Assembly: GCF_011045015.1 (NCBI RefSeq)
Contig: NZ_JAAKZY010000011.1
Span: 35,074-99,073, forward strand
Source of the DNA: Streptomyces scabichelini
Lineage (GTDB): Bacteria > Actinomycetota > Actinomycetes > Streptomycetales > Streptomycetaceae
Reading direction: 5' to 3'
DNA length: 64,000 nt
In this document: in pieces, positions 51,456 through 58,871 of the stretch
Layout of the letters: each line of letters starts with the position of its first letter
How positions within the stretch are numbered: position 1 is the first letter of the stretch
Translations under genes and position numbers: made by a program
The notes under the pieces: generated by a model
Told to the model about the DNA's origin: nothing
The model's input: the letters and a program-made list of their open reading frames with translations, nothing else
Database searches by the model: none

Positions 51456-51976
51456 GAGGGCTCCTGGAGCGCCAGCGTGAACCACACGCTCTTGCCCGTG
51501 GCGCCGGGGGCGGGCAGCGCGACACCCCAGTCGTCGGACACGGCGGCCACGATGGCGAGTCCGCGTCCGCACTCCTCGGCCGCGTCCGCCGTACGGAACC
51601 GCGGAACGGCCGGCGAACGGTCGGCGACCGTCACGCGTACGTCATGGCCGGTGCGCTCGACGATGACGGTGACCGTGTCGCCGGAATCGGAGCTGCCGTG
51701 TCTGACGGCGTTGGCGAACAGCTCGTCCGTCGCGAGGACGGCGTCGTCGAGCTGCTCCGGCGTCAGCCGCAGGAGTGTGAGGTGCGCGGCGACGGCGCGG
51801 CGCACGACGGAGGCGCGGGACGGCTCGGCGGGGACCACGGTGCGCAGCAGGTGAGGCTCTCTGACAACGGCCGGGACGGCCTCGACCGGCCGTGCCGGAC
51901 CGGCGGGCGTGTCGTGGTCCGCGCCAGGGGTCAGTGAGGGCGACGGCCGACGGCGGTGCGCACTGGATGCCGTCAT
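51452..51976 (-). CDS. Anti-sigma-type ATP-binding protein (HATPase_c_2, RsbW-like)
   Basis: 174 residues with the Bergerat ATPase motifs of serine-kinase-type anti-sigma factors: N-box LDDAVLATDELFANAVRHG, G1 VTVADRSP, and G2-like CGRGLAIVAAVSDDWG. Streptomyces has dozens of such proteins; some bind sigma or anti-anti-sigma factors, others have lost kinase partners. ATG 51976 has GGAGG 5 bases upstream. A 60-residue Pro/Thr-rich N-terminal extension precedes the domain. It is translationally coupled to DUF6624 and no sigma-factor or STAS gene is nearby. Confidence 0.88.
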   Translation of the reverse strand: MTASSAHRRRPSPSLTPGADHDTPAGPARPVEAVPAVVREPHLLRTVVPAEPSRASVVRRAVAAHLTLLRLTPEQLDDAVLATDELFANAVRHGSSDSGDTVTVIVERTGHDVRVTVADRSPAVPRFRTADAAEECGRGLAIVAAVSDDWGVALPAPGATGKSVWFTLALQEPS

Positions 51977-52108
51977 CGTGCCTCCTTCATGTGCAGCACG
52001 GGTGAGGGCGGTCTCGGCGGCTGCACGTGCAGCCAACAGTGCGGAACGGTCCATCAGCCAGGGGGTGCGGGGGTTGTCCGGTTGCGGGGGCGTAGTGGTG
52101 GGGCATGT

Positions 52109-52954
52109 ATGTTCGATCAGGTGACGAACGTGAGTGAAAGCCAGGCGGTGAAGCACCGGCACGGCGTCACCGGATGGTCCGGCGTGAGCGGCAAGCGCGT
52201 ACTGGTCACCGGTGGCACCCGGGGACTCGGCGAGCAGATCGTGCGGCTGCTGGCGGCCGAGGGAGCCCATGTGGCGACCTGTGCACGCACCGCACGGGAT
52301 CTCAAGGCACTCGCGGAGTCGCTGGACGCCGCGGGGACCGACCGGTTGTTCACGCGGGCGCTCGATGTCACCGAGCCGGAGCGACTGGAGAGCTTCGCCC
52401 GGGCCGCGGCGAAACACTTCGGCGGCCTGGACGGGGTGGTGGCCTGTGCGGGCGGTTCGCACGGCCGCGGCTTCGAACAGGCGGGCGCCGACGACTGGGC
52501 CGCGACCTGGGAAGTCAATGTCGGCCACACGGCGCGGCTGGTACGGGCCGCGGTCCCGTATCTGCGGGCGGCCGGCGGCGGCTCGGTCGTGGTCATCTCG
52601 TCGATCTCGGGCTGGAAGCCGGGACCGAACGCGCAGTACGGCGCGGCCAAGTCCGCGCAGATCCATCTGGCCGCCTCGCTGGCCCGCGAACTCGGACCGG
52701 ACGGAATCCGGGTGAACGCCGTCTCCCCCGGCTCGATGCTCATCCCCGGCCGCCGCTGGGACCGTATGCGCAGGGAGGACCCCGAGGCCTTCGCCGCGTT
52801 CCTGGCAGCCGAACTGCCGGGCGGCCGGCCCGTCGCGCCTCAGGAGGTGGCCCGCGTGGTGGCGTTCCTGCTGTCCGACTGGTCGAGCGGTATCTCCGGG
52901 GCCCATCTGCCCGTCGACCGCGCGCAGAACGCCCCGTCCCCCGACGGCTACTGA
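52109..52954 (+). CDS. SDR-family oxidoreductase
   Basis: 281 residues. TGGTRGLGEQ gives the cofactor-binding loop, ACAGGSHG replaces the usual NNAG, Ser lies in VISSISGW, and Tyr/Lys in QYGAAKSA. VNAVSPGSMLIPGRRWDRM and a FabG-like C-terminus (VAFLLSDWSSGISGAHLPVD) follow. It is probably a reductase of a small carbonyl or acyl substrate. The start is uncertain: ATG 52109 has GTGGGG upstream, while GTG 52130 has AGGTGA at a better spacing and would remove seven residues. It is convergent with the HTH-TPR gene, 17 bases away. Confidence 0.88.
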   Translation: MFDQVTNVSESQAVKHRHGVTGWSGVSGKRVLVTGGTRGLGEQIVRLLAAEGAHVATCARTARDLKALAESLDAAGTDRLFTRALDVTEPERLESFARAAAKHFGGLDGVVACAGGSHGRGFEQAGADDWAATWEVNVGHTARLVRAAVPYLRAAGGGSVVVISSISGWKPGPNAQYGAAKSAQIHLAASLARELGPDGIRVNAVSPGSMLIPGRRWDRMRREDPEAFAAFLAAELPGGRPVAPQEVARVVAFLLSDWSSGISGAHLPVDRAQNAPSPDGY

Positions 52955-52971
52955 GCCGGCACCGGTCCCGG

Positions 52972-54384
52972 TCATGCCGCCGCCCCCAGCACGGGGCGTG
53001 ACCTGCGCTCGAACTCCTGCACAAGGGGTTCGTGGCAACGGGGCTCAAGGCGTCGGCGGAAGTCGCGCAGGGCCTGGATCGACCGCTCGCTGTGCACGGA
53101 ACTGAGGGTGTCGAGCGCCTCCGTGGCCGTGCCGATGGCCTCGTCCAGCCGGTTCTGCTGGAGGTGGGCGGTCGCCAGTACGGAGCGGCTGATGGCCTGG
53201 CGCCTGCGCCGGTCGGCGTTGGCGCTCACGGACTCACCCGCCGTGCGCTCGGCCTGCGCGGCAAGACCGAGGTCGCGGAAGCACAGCGCGGACTCGGCCT
53301 GCAGGTAGTGGTGGTCGAGGAAGCGGACCCACACGGACTCCTGCGCGGCTCCGCGGCTCGCGTCCAGCTGCCGCTCCGCCAGGCGCAGGGCCTCGGAGGT
53401 CTCGCCCGAGCGGCCCTGTGCCGCGTGTCCGCGCGCCGCCATGGCGTACAGGCGCATCAGGCCGAGCGGGCTGCCCGCTTCCTTGGCGGTGGCGATGCCC
53501 GCACGGGCCAGGGCGACCCCTTCGTCCGGGCGCCCGAGGTTGGTGGCCAGGTGGGAGAGGCCGGCCAGGATCTGACCGCCCAGGACCCGGTCGCGGCCCT
53601 CGGCGCACAGTCTCAGCGCCTGCGTCATGTAGCGCTGCGCGAGGCCGTACTCCCCCGCGTCGTACGAGCTCCAGCCGGCCATCGCGGCGAGGCGGGCCGC
53701 GGCCGCGTACAGCAAGCGCTGCTGGTGCGGGGGCGTGCCGCGCCGCTGGAGCATCGGGACGACCTCGGTGGACAGGTAGTGCACGATGCTGGTGCGGACC
53801 CCGCCGCCGCCGTAGTGGTTGTCCATCTCGTCGAACATGCCGATCATCGCGTGGACCTGCTCGACGGGGCCGCTGTCGGCCACCGACGCCAGCCGAGCGG
53901 CACTCTGGGTCTCCACCAGCCACAGCAGCCACTCGCGCTGAGGGTTCGTCAGGGCGTCGGCGACGAAGGGGACCGCGCCGAGGAGGCTGCGCCGGGAGAT
54001 GTCCGTGGAGCCCAGTTCGGCCAGGGTGTGCAACGTCTCTGCCAGGTCTTCGCGGTAGACGAGCGCCCGGCCCACCACCGGGCGCTGCTGCTCGGGCAGG
54101 AAGCCGAGATCCGTGGGAGAGACGGCGCGGCCCAGCCGCTCGGACAGGACGGCGGCGATCAACTCCGGTGCGGTGCCCCGCGGTTGCTGGCCGTGCAGCC
54201 AGCGGGTGACCGACGCCTTGTCGTAGTTGGAGTCCATGCCCTGACGGCGGCCCAGTTCATTCACCCGGTGAGCGAGTGAGGCGTACGAGCAGCCGGCGTC
54301 CTTGAGGGCGGCCGCCAGTGCCTTGTTGGCCCCGGCGGAGCCCTTGGCCGGACTTCTTGGTTGTCCGTCGGTCACGGTGGCCAT
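52972..54384 (-). CDS. HTH + TPR transcriptional regulator, NsdA-like architecture
   Basis: 470 residues. The N-terminal 85 contain a helix-turn-helix (NKALAAALKDAGCSYASLAH, YDKASVTRWLHGQQPRG, ELIAAVLSERLGRAVSPTDL). Tandem helical TPR-like repeats fill most of the rest. The layout resembles NsdA and related Streptomyces regulators that affect sporulation and antibiotic production, but identity with any named member cannot be claimed. ATG 54384 gives a compact N-terminus. It faces the DUF5753/DUF397 pair, and an inverted repeat at 54535-54553 lies between them. A short piece of its own coding sequence recurs in that gap. Confidence 0.82.
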   Translation of the reverse strand: MATVTDGQPRSPAKGSAGANKALAAALKDAGCSYASLAHRVNELGRRQGMDSNYDKASVTRWLHGQQPRGTAPELIAAVLSERLGRAVSPTDLGFLPEQQRPVVGRALVYREDLAETLHTLAELGSTDISRRSLLGAVPFVADALTNPQREWLLWLVETQSAARLASVADSGPVEQVHAMIGMFDEMDNHYGGGGVRTSIVHYLSTEVVPMLQRRGTPPHQQRLLYAAAARLAAMAGWSSYDAGEYGLAQRYMTQALRLCAEGRDRVLGGQILAGLSHLATNLGRPDEGVALARAGIATAKEAGSPLGLMRLYAMAARGHAAQGRSGETSEALRLAERQLDASRGAAQESVWVRFLDHHYLQAESALCFRDLGLAAQAERTAGESVSANADRRRRQAISRSVLATAHLQQNRLDEAIGTATEALDTLSSVHSERSIQALRDFRRRLEPRCHEPLVQEFERRSRPVLGAAA

Positions 54385-54429
54385 CCAGGTCTCGCATCGC
54401 GGTGCGCGGCGTCCCCGTACCTGCCGTAG

Positions 54430-54449
54430 CGATCAACTCCGGTGCGGTG
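54430..54449 (-). repeat. 20-base intergenic copy of an internal segment of the HTH-TPR gene
   Basis: The 20 bases at 54430-54449 are identical to 54156-54175, where they encode TAPELIA. In the gap the same frame still reads QPSYTAPELIAT, close to the gene's QQPRGTAPELIAA. It may be debris of a lost paralogue. Confidence 0.6.
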
Positions 54450-54534
54450 TAGCTCGGTTGAACGCCGTCGCCGCTGACTGTGCGACAGGTCACCCGATCA
54501 CTATGACGGGCTACAGACTCAGCCCGCAACACGC

Positions 54535-54553
54535 GTTCTGATAATTTCAGAAC
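54535..54553. promoter_or_regulatory. Perfect inverted repeat, candidate operator
   Basis: GTTCTGA and TCAGAAC flank TAATT in an unusually AT-rich patch of the divergent region. It starts 95 bases before the DUF5753 regulator's GTG and 151 bases from the HTH-TPR start. Autoregulation by one of the two is inferred. Confidence 0.55.
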
Positions 54554-54629
54554 TATCCGCATCGCTCTGTCTCTGTCAGCATCGACGTGGCACACTGCTG
54601 GCTGTGACGGCCGTTCCGGGAGGGTGGAC

Positions 54630-55496
54630 GTGAGCGACAACCGCTCTGGCGGCAGCGCCCCGACCGTCCTTCGGATGGTTCTCGGCAAGCGGCTTCGGCA
54701 TCTGCGGGAACAGGCCGGGGTGTCGTTCGAGGACGCGGCACGGGCCCTGGAGGTGACCCCTCTGACGGTCCGGCGGATCGAGAAGGCCGAGGTCGGTCTT
54801 CGCATCCCGTACGTGAAGGAGTTGCTGCACACCTACGGAGTTCCGGCGGCGGAGGTCGACGACTTCCTCGCCCTGGCCAGGGAGGCCAACCAGCCCGGCT
54901 GGTGGTACAAGTACCGCGACGTGCTGCCGGAGTGGTTCAGCGCCTACGTGAGCCTGGAGAGCGAAGCCAGCGTCATCCGGCTCTACGAACCCCATTACGT
55001 CCCGGGCCTGTTGCAGACGCACGACTACGCCACCGCACTGATGCGGGTGGGGTTCCCCAACGAGTCGAAGGAGGACATCGAACGCCGCGTCACACTGCGC
55101 CTCAAGCGCCAGGACCTGCTCGCCAAACCGGAGGCACCCGCCATCTGGGCCGTTCTGGAAGAGACGGTGCTGCGCCGCCCGGTGGGCGGACCCGAGGTGA
55201 TGCGGGCTCAGATCGACCGGCTGAACGAGGCGCTGGACCTGCCGAAAGTCCGGATCCAGATCATCCGCCTCGACACGGGCGCGCATCCCGGCGCGTACGG
55301 CCCCTTCCACTACTTCCGTTTCGGCTTCTCCGAACTGCCCGACGTCGTCTACACCGAGAGCCTCGCCGGCGCGGTCTATGTCGATCAGCCGGCCGACGTC
55401 GTCTCGTATCTCGAAGTACTGGACCGGATGTCCGTGCAGGCGGAACCGGTCGCCCGGACCAGGTCCATCCTGGGTGAACTGCGCAAGGAGTTGTGA
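54630..55496 (+). CDS. XRE-family regulator with DUF5753 domain
   Basis: 288 residues. The helix-turn-helix lies at about 15-70 (LGKRLRHLREQAGVSFEDAA, LTVRRIEKAEVGLRIPYVKE). A DUF5753 ligand domain fills about 90-288 (LYEPHYVPGLLQTHDYATAL, AVLEETVLRRPVGGPEVMRA, RLDTGAHPGAYGPFHYFRF, YTESLAGAVYVDQPADV). Such proteins pair with a DUF397 partner, as here, and resemble the WhiJ-type developmental system. GTG 54630 is preferred to GTG 54624: GGGAGG lies 6 bases before it. Immediately upstream is the GTTCTGA inverted repeat. Confidence 0.92.
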   Translation: MSDNRSGGSAPTVLRMVLGKRLRHLREQAGVSFEDAARALEVTPLTVRRIEKAEVGLRIPYVKELLHTYGVPAAEVDDFLALAREANQPGWWYKYRDVLPEWFSAYVSLESEASVIRLYEPHYVPGLLQTHDYATALMRVGFPNESKEDIERRVTLRLKRQDLLAKPEAPAIWAVLEETVLRRPVGGPEVMRAQIDRLNEALDLPKVRIQIIRLDTGAHPGAYGPFHYFRFGFSELPDVVYTESLAGAVYVDQPADVVSYLEVLDRMSVQAEPVARTRSILGELRKEL

Positions 55497-55499
55497 GAC

Positions 55500-55745
55500 A
55501 TGGATTCCACGGACCCCATCTACAGCGGCATGCCGGCCGGCGATCTGGGAACGGAGGGCTGGCACAAGCCCTGGAGCGGTACGAACGGCGGGAGTTGCGT
55601 CGAGGCCAAGCGGCTGCCCGACGGCAGCGTCGCCGTCCGCCAGTCCACGGACCCGGACGGGCCCGCGCTGATCTACACCCGGGACGAGATGCTGTCGTTC
55701 CTGGAGGGCGCGAAGTCCGGCAAGGCCGACTTTCTGGTCGCCTGA
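55500..55745 (+). CDS. DUF397 protein, partner of the DUF5753 regulator
   Basis: 81 residues with the DUF397 consensus (WHKPWSGTNGGSCVEAKRLP, DGSVAVRQSTDPDGPALIYT, MLSFLEGAKSGKADFLVA). The partner usually lies next to an XRE-DUF5753 gene, and the pair behaves as a toxin-antitoxin-like or WhiJ-like regulatory unit. It starts 3 bases after the regulator's stop with GGAG in the regulator's last codons. A perfect 10-bp hairpin at 55864 ends the unit. Confidence 0.92.
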   Translation: MDSTDPIYSGMPAGDLGTEGWHKPWSGTNGGSCVEAKRLPDGSVAVRQSTDPDGPALIYTRDEMLSFLEGAKSGKADFLVA

Positions 55746-55863
55746 AGCTCCGGATCGGTCGCCCCGGCCCCGCTTCAGTCGTCCCGGAACCCGCATCGGT
55801 CGCCTCGGACCGGCATCGCGAGTCCGTTTCGGACCGCACACCACTACGCCCGCACAACCGGAA

Positions 55864-55894
55864 AACCCGCACGCGGACTCCCCTCGTGCGGGTT
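55864..55894 (+). terminator. Hairpin terminator after the DUF397 gene
   Basis: AACCCGCACG (55864-55873) pairs perfectly with CGTGCGGGTT (55885-55894) across an 11-base loop. It lies between the DUF397 stop and the next gene's start at 55937. Confidence 0.75.
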
Positions 55895-55936
55895 GCCCGG
55901 CCACACTGAGGAAGTCGGTCGTCCGGAGGGAGTGGT

Positions 55937-56482
55937 ATGCACACGCTCCATCAGGCCGTCGCCCAGTGCCGAACGCTGGTCGTCGAAGGCTGTGACGGCA
56001 TCGGCAGGAGCGGTCTGCTCGCCGAACTGGCCCGCCACGGATTCCTCATCAGACGCGCGCGCGGACATCTGCACCACGTGGACCCGACTCAGCCGTACCG
56101 TGAACTCCTCGCCGCGCCCGGCCGGCTGGCCGTCGACGGCAGCATCATCCACGAACTCGTCTACGGGCCGTTGCGCCGGGGACACTCCCGGGTGACCTGG
56201 ATCCAGGCCCTCGACTTCGCCGAAGCCGTCGCCGAACGCGACGGCGCCCTCGTACACCTGACGGCCCCTCACGAGCAGCGGGCCGCCGCGGACACGGAGA
56301 AGGCCCAGGCGGTCAGCGCGTACGAGCGGGCCTTCCGCACCCTCGCCCAGCACGTCCCCGTGGTCACTGTGGACGCGGGCGGCCTCAGCCCTCCCAGCCG
56401 TGCGCCCGCCCCCTCTCCCTTTTCAACTGGGGCAATGCGAAGGGCAGTTGACGGTAGGTTAACCACACACCACACCGCGTGA
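55937..56482 (+). CDS. Degenerate P-loop protein resembling thymidylate kinase
   Basis: 181 residues. The N-terminus (VVEGCDGIGRSGLLAELARH) copies the thymidylate kinase P-loop EGxDGxGKS but with Arg for the catalytic Lys. The central part has VDGSIIHELVYGP and RVTWIQALDFAEAVAERDGA, consistent with a P-loop fold, and VHLTAP may be the strand before a base-binding element. Normal TMP kinase is about 210 residues with an R-rich lid that is not visible here. An enzymatic role is doubtful. Codon 175 is TTA. The C-terminal 30 residues look unconserved and overlap what may be the promoter of the methyltransferase gene. ATG 55937 has GGAGGGAG upstream. Confidence 0.6.
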   Translation: MHTLHQAVAQCRTLVVEGCDGIGRSGLLAELARHGFLIRRARGHLHHVDPTQPYRELLAAPGRLAVDGSIIHELVYGPLRRGHSRVTWIQALDFAEAVAERDGALVHLTAPHEQRAAADTEKAQAVSAYERAFRTLAQHVPVVTVDAGGLSPPSRAPAPSPFSTGAMRRAVDGRLTTHHTA

Positions 56483-56501
56483 CGCACGGCAGGAGAATCT
56501 C

Positions 56502-57308
56502 ATGGCAGACGGCCGGCCCACCCCCGAAGAGGCTCTGTCCAAGATCGACACAACGGTGCCGCACTCGGCCCGCATCTGGAACTACTGGATGGGCGGGAAG
56601 GACAACTACGAGGTCGACCGGGTGGCGGGTGACGCCTACCGCGAGACCGCGCCGAACATCGAGACGATGGCCCGTGCCTCCCGTGACTATCTGATCCGCA
56701 CGGTGACCTTCGTGGCCGGCGAACTCGGCATCCGCCAGTTCCTGGACATCGGCACGGGCCTGCCCTCGTACGACAACACCCACCAGGTCGCCCAGCGCGT
56801 GGCACCCGAGTCCCGCATCGTCTACGTGGACAACGACCCGCTGGTGCTCCGGCACGCCCAGGCCCTGCTGACCAGCACCACCGAGGGCGTCACCAACTAC
56901 ATCGACGCGGACCTGCACGAGCCCGAGAAGATCATCGCGCAGGCGGGCGAGATCCTGGACTTCACCAAGCCCGTCGCGCTGATGCTCATGGGAATCCTTG
57001 GCCACATCCAGAACTATGAGGAGGCCAAGTCGATCGTCCGCCGCCTCCAGGCAGCCCTGCCGTCGGGCAGCTATTTCGTGCACTACGACAGCACCGACAC
57101 CGACGCCGCCCTCAAGGAGGCCCAGGAGGGCTACGACGACACGGGCGCCATCCCGTACGTGCTGCGGAGCCCCCAGCAGATCGCCGCGTACTACGAGGGT
57201 CTCGAACTGCTGGAGCCCGGCATCGTGTCCTGCCCCCTGTGGCGCCCGGAGCCCGGGACGTCGCCCGAGCCCACGGACGTCTACGGTGGCGTGGCCCGCA
57301 AGCCGTGA
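56502..57308 (+). CDS. SAM-dependent methyltransferase, PF04672/DUF574 family
   Basis: 268 residues. It starts with PHSARIWNYWMGGKDNYEVD and continues with motif I FLDIGTGLPSYDNTHQVA, then VYVDNDPLVLRHAQALL and DADLHEPEKI, all typical of the large Streptomyces family. The substrate is unknown for the whole family. ATG 56502 has AGGAG seven bases upstream. The C-terminus ends in PTDVYGGVARKP. It converges with the FAD oxidase, with a three-unit 20-base repeat between the stops. Confidence 0.92.
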   Translation: MADGRPTPEEALSKIDTTVPHSARIWNYWMGGKDNYEVDRVAGDAYRETAPNIETMARASRDYLIRTVTFVAGELGIRQFLDIGTGLPSYDNTHQVAQRVAPESRIVYVDNDPLVLRHAQALLTSTTEGVTNYIDADLHEPEKIIAQAGEILDFTKPVALMLMGILGHIQNYEEAKSIVRRLQAALPSGSYFVHYDSTDTDAALKEAQEGYDDTGAIPYVLRSPQQIAAYYEGLELLEPGIVSCPLWRPEPGTSPEPTDVYGGVARKP

Positions 57309-57367
57309 CCGGTCGTTGATCAAGGACACCGGTCGTCTGTCAGGGACCCCGGTCGTTGGTCAGGTGC
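57308..57367. repeat. Three tandem 20-base imperfect repeats spanning two convergent stop codons
   Basis: Units at 57308-57327, 57328-57347 and 57348-57367 share the core CCGGTCGT and a TCAGG-type end with a few changes. They begin in the methyltransferase stop and run into the last codon of the FAD oxidase. Confidence 0.75.
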
Positions 57368-58757
57368 GTGGCGCCGGCTCGACGTTCTGGTTGAGCCGGA
57401 ACAGGTTCTGCGGGTCGCGGTCGGCCTTGACGCGGGCCAGGCGGGCGTAGTTGTCGCGGTAGCTGGCCCGCACCCGCTCCTGGCCCTCGTCCATCATCAT
57501 GTTCACGTAGGCCCCGCCTGCCGAGTAGGGGTGCAGGGCGTCGAAGTAGTCGACGGTCCACCTCTTGATGCTCTCGGCATTGGCCGGGTCGGAATCCACG
57601 CCCGCGTAGACGGACGCCCAGCGTGCGTCGCGGTAGCTCCAGGCGGTGTCCGTCGGCGCGTGGTCGTGGACGGCGCCGTCGATCGGGTACAGGTGCATCG
57701 TCGACTTCCAGGTCGGCAGTTCGGCACCGAACTTGGCGTGTTGGCCGACCGCGTCGCCGGGGATGTCGTTGACGAAGTCCGCGCGCCAGTACCACTGGTC
57801 GCCGGGCGGGTAGAGGCCGTCGAACGCGGACTGGATCGCCGGGTGCGGCATCGGCGCGGGGCCGTGCAGCAACGGTGTGGGCAGTGCGTCGAGCAGCGGT
57901 GCCATGGCCCGTGCCGCCGCGTCCGTGTCGTCTCCCGCGTAGCACCACACCACACCGGCGATCTTCCGCAGGTGAAGCTCCTCGGGGAACGGCGGGGCCG
58001 GCGGCACGGAGCCGAACAGGAAGAAGCCGTTGAGGTCGCGCGGGGCGTGCGGGATGAAGTCGCGGTAGGCGGTGAGGACTTCGGCGCCGAGTTCGACGGG
58101 CCAGAAGGTGGGTCCCGCGACGACCGTGCTCACCTCGTGCAGGCGGAACAGGAACGAGGTGACGACGCCGAAGTTCCCGCCGCCCCCGCGGATCGCCCAG
58201 TACAGGTCGGTGTTCTCGTCCGCGCTCGCGCGTACGTGCGCGCCGTCGGCCAGGACGAGTTCGGCCTCCAGGAGATTGTCGATGGTCAGCCCGCACTTGC
58301 GGCTGAGATGGCCGAGGCCGCCGCCCAGGGTGAGACCGCCGACACCGGTCGTGGAGATGATGCCGCTCGGGGTGGCCAGACCGTGCTCGTGGGTGGCGCG
58401 GTCCACTTCGCCCCAGACGCAGCCTCCGCCGACGCGGACGGTGCGGGCCCGCGGGTCGACCTCGATGTCCTTGAGCGGGGACAGATCGACGACCACACCG
58501 TCGTCGCAGGTCCCCAGGCCCGCTCCGTGGTGACCGCCGCCGCGCACCGCGAGCGGAAGGCCGTGGTCGCGGGCGAAGCCCACGGCGTGTGAAACGTCCT
58601 TGGCATCGACGCAGCGCGCCACGAGGGCGGGCCGCCTGTCGATCATCCCGTTGTAGACGGCGCGGGCCTCGCCGTAACCGGAATCGTCCGGACCGATCAA
58701 CTGGCCCGCGAATCCGGCGAGTTCCTGACGGGCTGCTTGTGCCGGCGTCATGGACAT
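57360..58757 (-). CDS. FAD-linked oxidase of the BBE/p-cresol methylhydroxylase superfamily
   Basis: 465 residues. The FAD-binding 4 domain spans 40-205 (PLAVRGGGHHGAGLGTCDDG, where His is the likely covalent attachment site). The Cys that makes a second bond in bicovalent enzymes appears to be replaced by Thr-Thr in GIISTTGVGG, so a single linkage is predicted. NLLEAELVLADG and RGGGGNFGVVTSF are conserved. The C-terminal BBE-type segment (YVNMMMDEGQERVRASYRDN, KADRDPQNLFRLNQN) is present. It oxidises some alcohol, sugar or polyketide substrate; the sequence does not say which. ATG 58757 has GGGGGA upstream. A perfect palindrome lies 70 bases before it. Confidence 0.9.
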   Translation of the reverse strand: MSMTPAQAARQELAGFAGQLIGPDDSGYGEARAVYNGMIDRRPALVARCVDAKDVSHAVGFARDHGLPLAVRGGGHHGAGLGTCDDGVVVDLSPLKDIEVDPRARTVRVGGGCVWGEVDRATHEHGLATPSGIISTTGVGGLTLGGGLGHLSRKCGLTIDNLLEAELVLADGAHVRASADENTDLYWAIRGGGGNFGVVTSFLFRLHEVSTVVAGPTFWPVELGAEVLTAYRDFIPHAPRDLNGFFLFGSVPPAPPFPEELHLRKIAGVVWCYAGDDTDAAARAMAPLLDALPTPLLHGPAPMPHPAIQSAFDGLYPPGDQWYWRADFVNDIPGDAVGQHAKFGAELPTWKSTMHLYPIDGAVHDHAPTDTAWSYRDARWASVYAGVDSDPANAESIKRWTVDYFDALHPYSAGGAYVNMMMDEGQERVRASYRDNYARLARVKADRDPQNLFRLNQNVEPAPRT

Positions 58758-58827
58758 GCGTATCCCCCGTTGAGTCCGGGGCCCTTCGACGGGCCCGATG
58801 CGCCTGTTCTAGTCCGCCCTCCGCAGA

Positions 58828-58841
58828 CACGGATATCCGTG
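58828..58841. promoter_or_regulatory. Perfect 14-base palindrome before the FAD oxidase
   Basis: CACGGATATCCGTG lies in the 114-base gap between the LuxR-ATPase stop and the oxidase start, 71 bases from the ATG. Its position suggests an operator for the oxidase gene. Confidence 0.45.
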
Positions 58842-58871
58842 GCCGCCACCTAGCTCACCGTCGGCGGCTAC

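Noticed and set aside
56459..56461. TTA codon in the P-loop gene as evidence of bldA control
   Set aside because: It lies seven codons from the end in a tail that may not be conserved, so regulation by it is doubtful.
57308..57367. Possible CRISPR-like repeat
   Set aside because: Units are contiguous without spacers and no cas genes are present.
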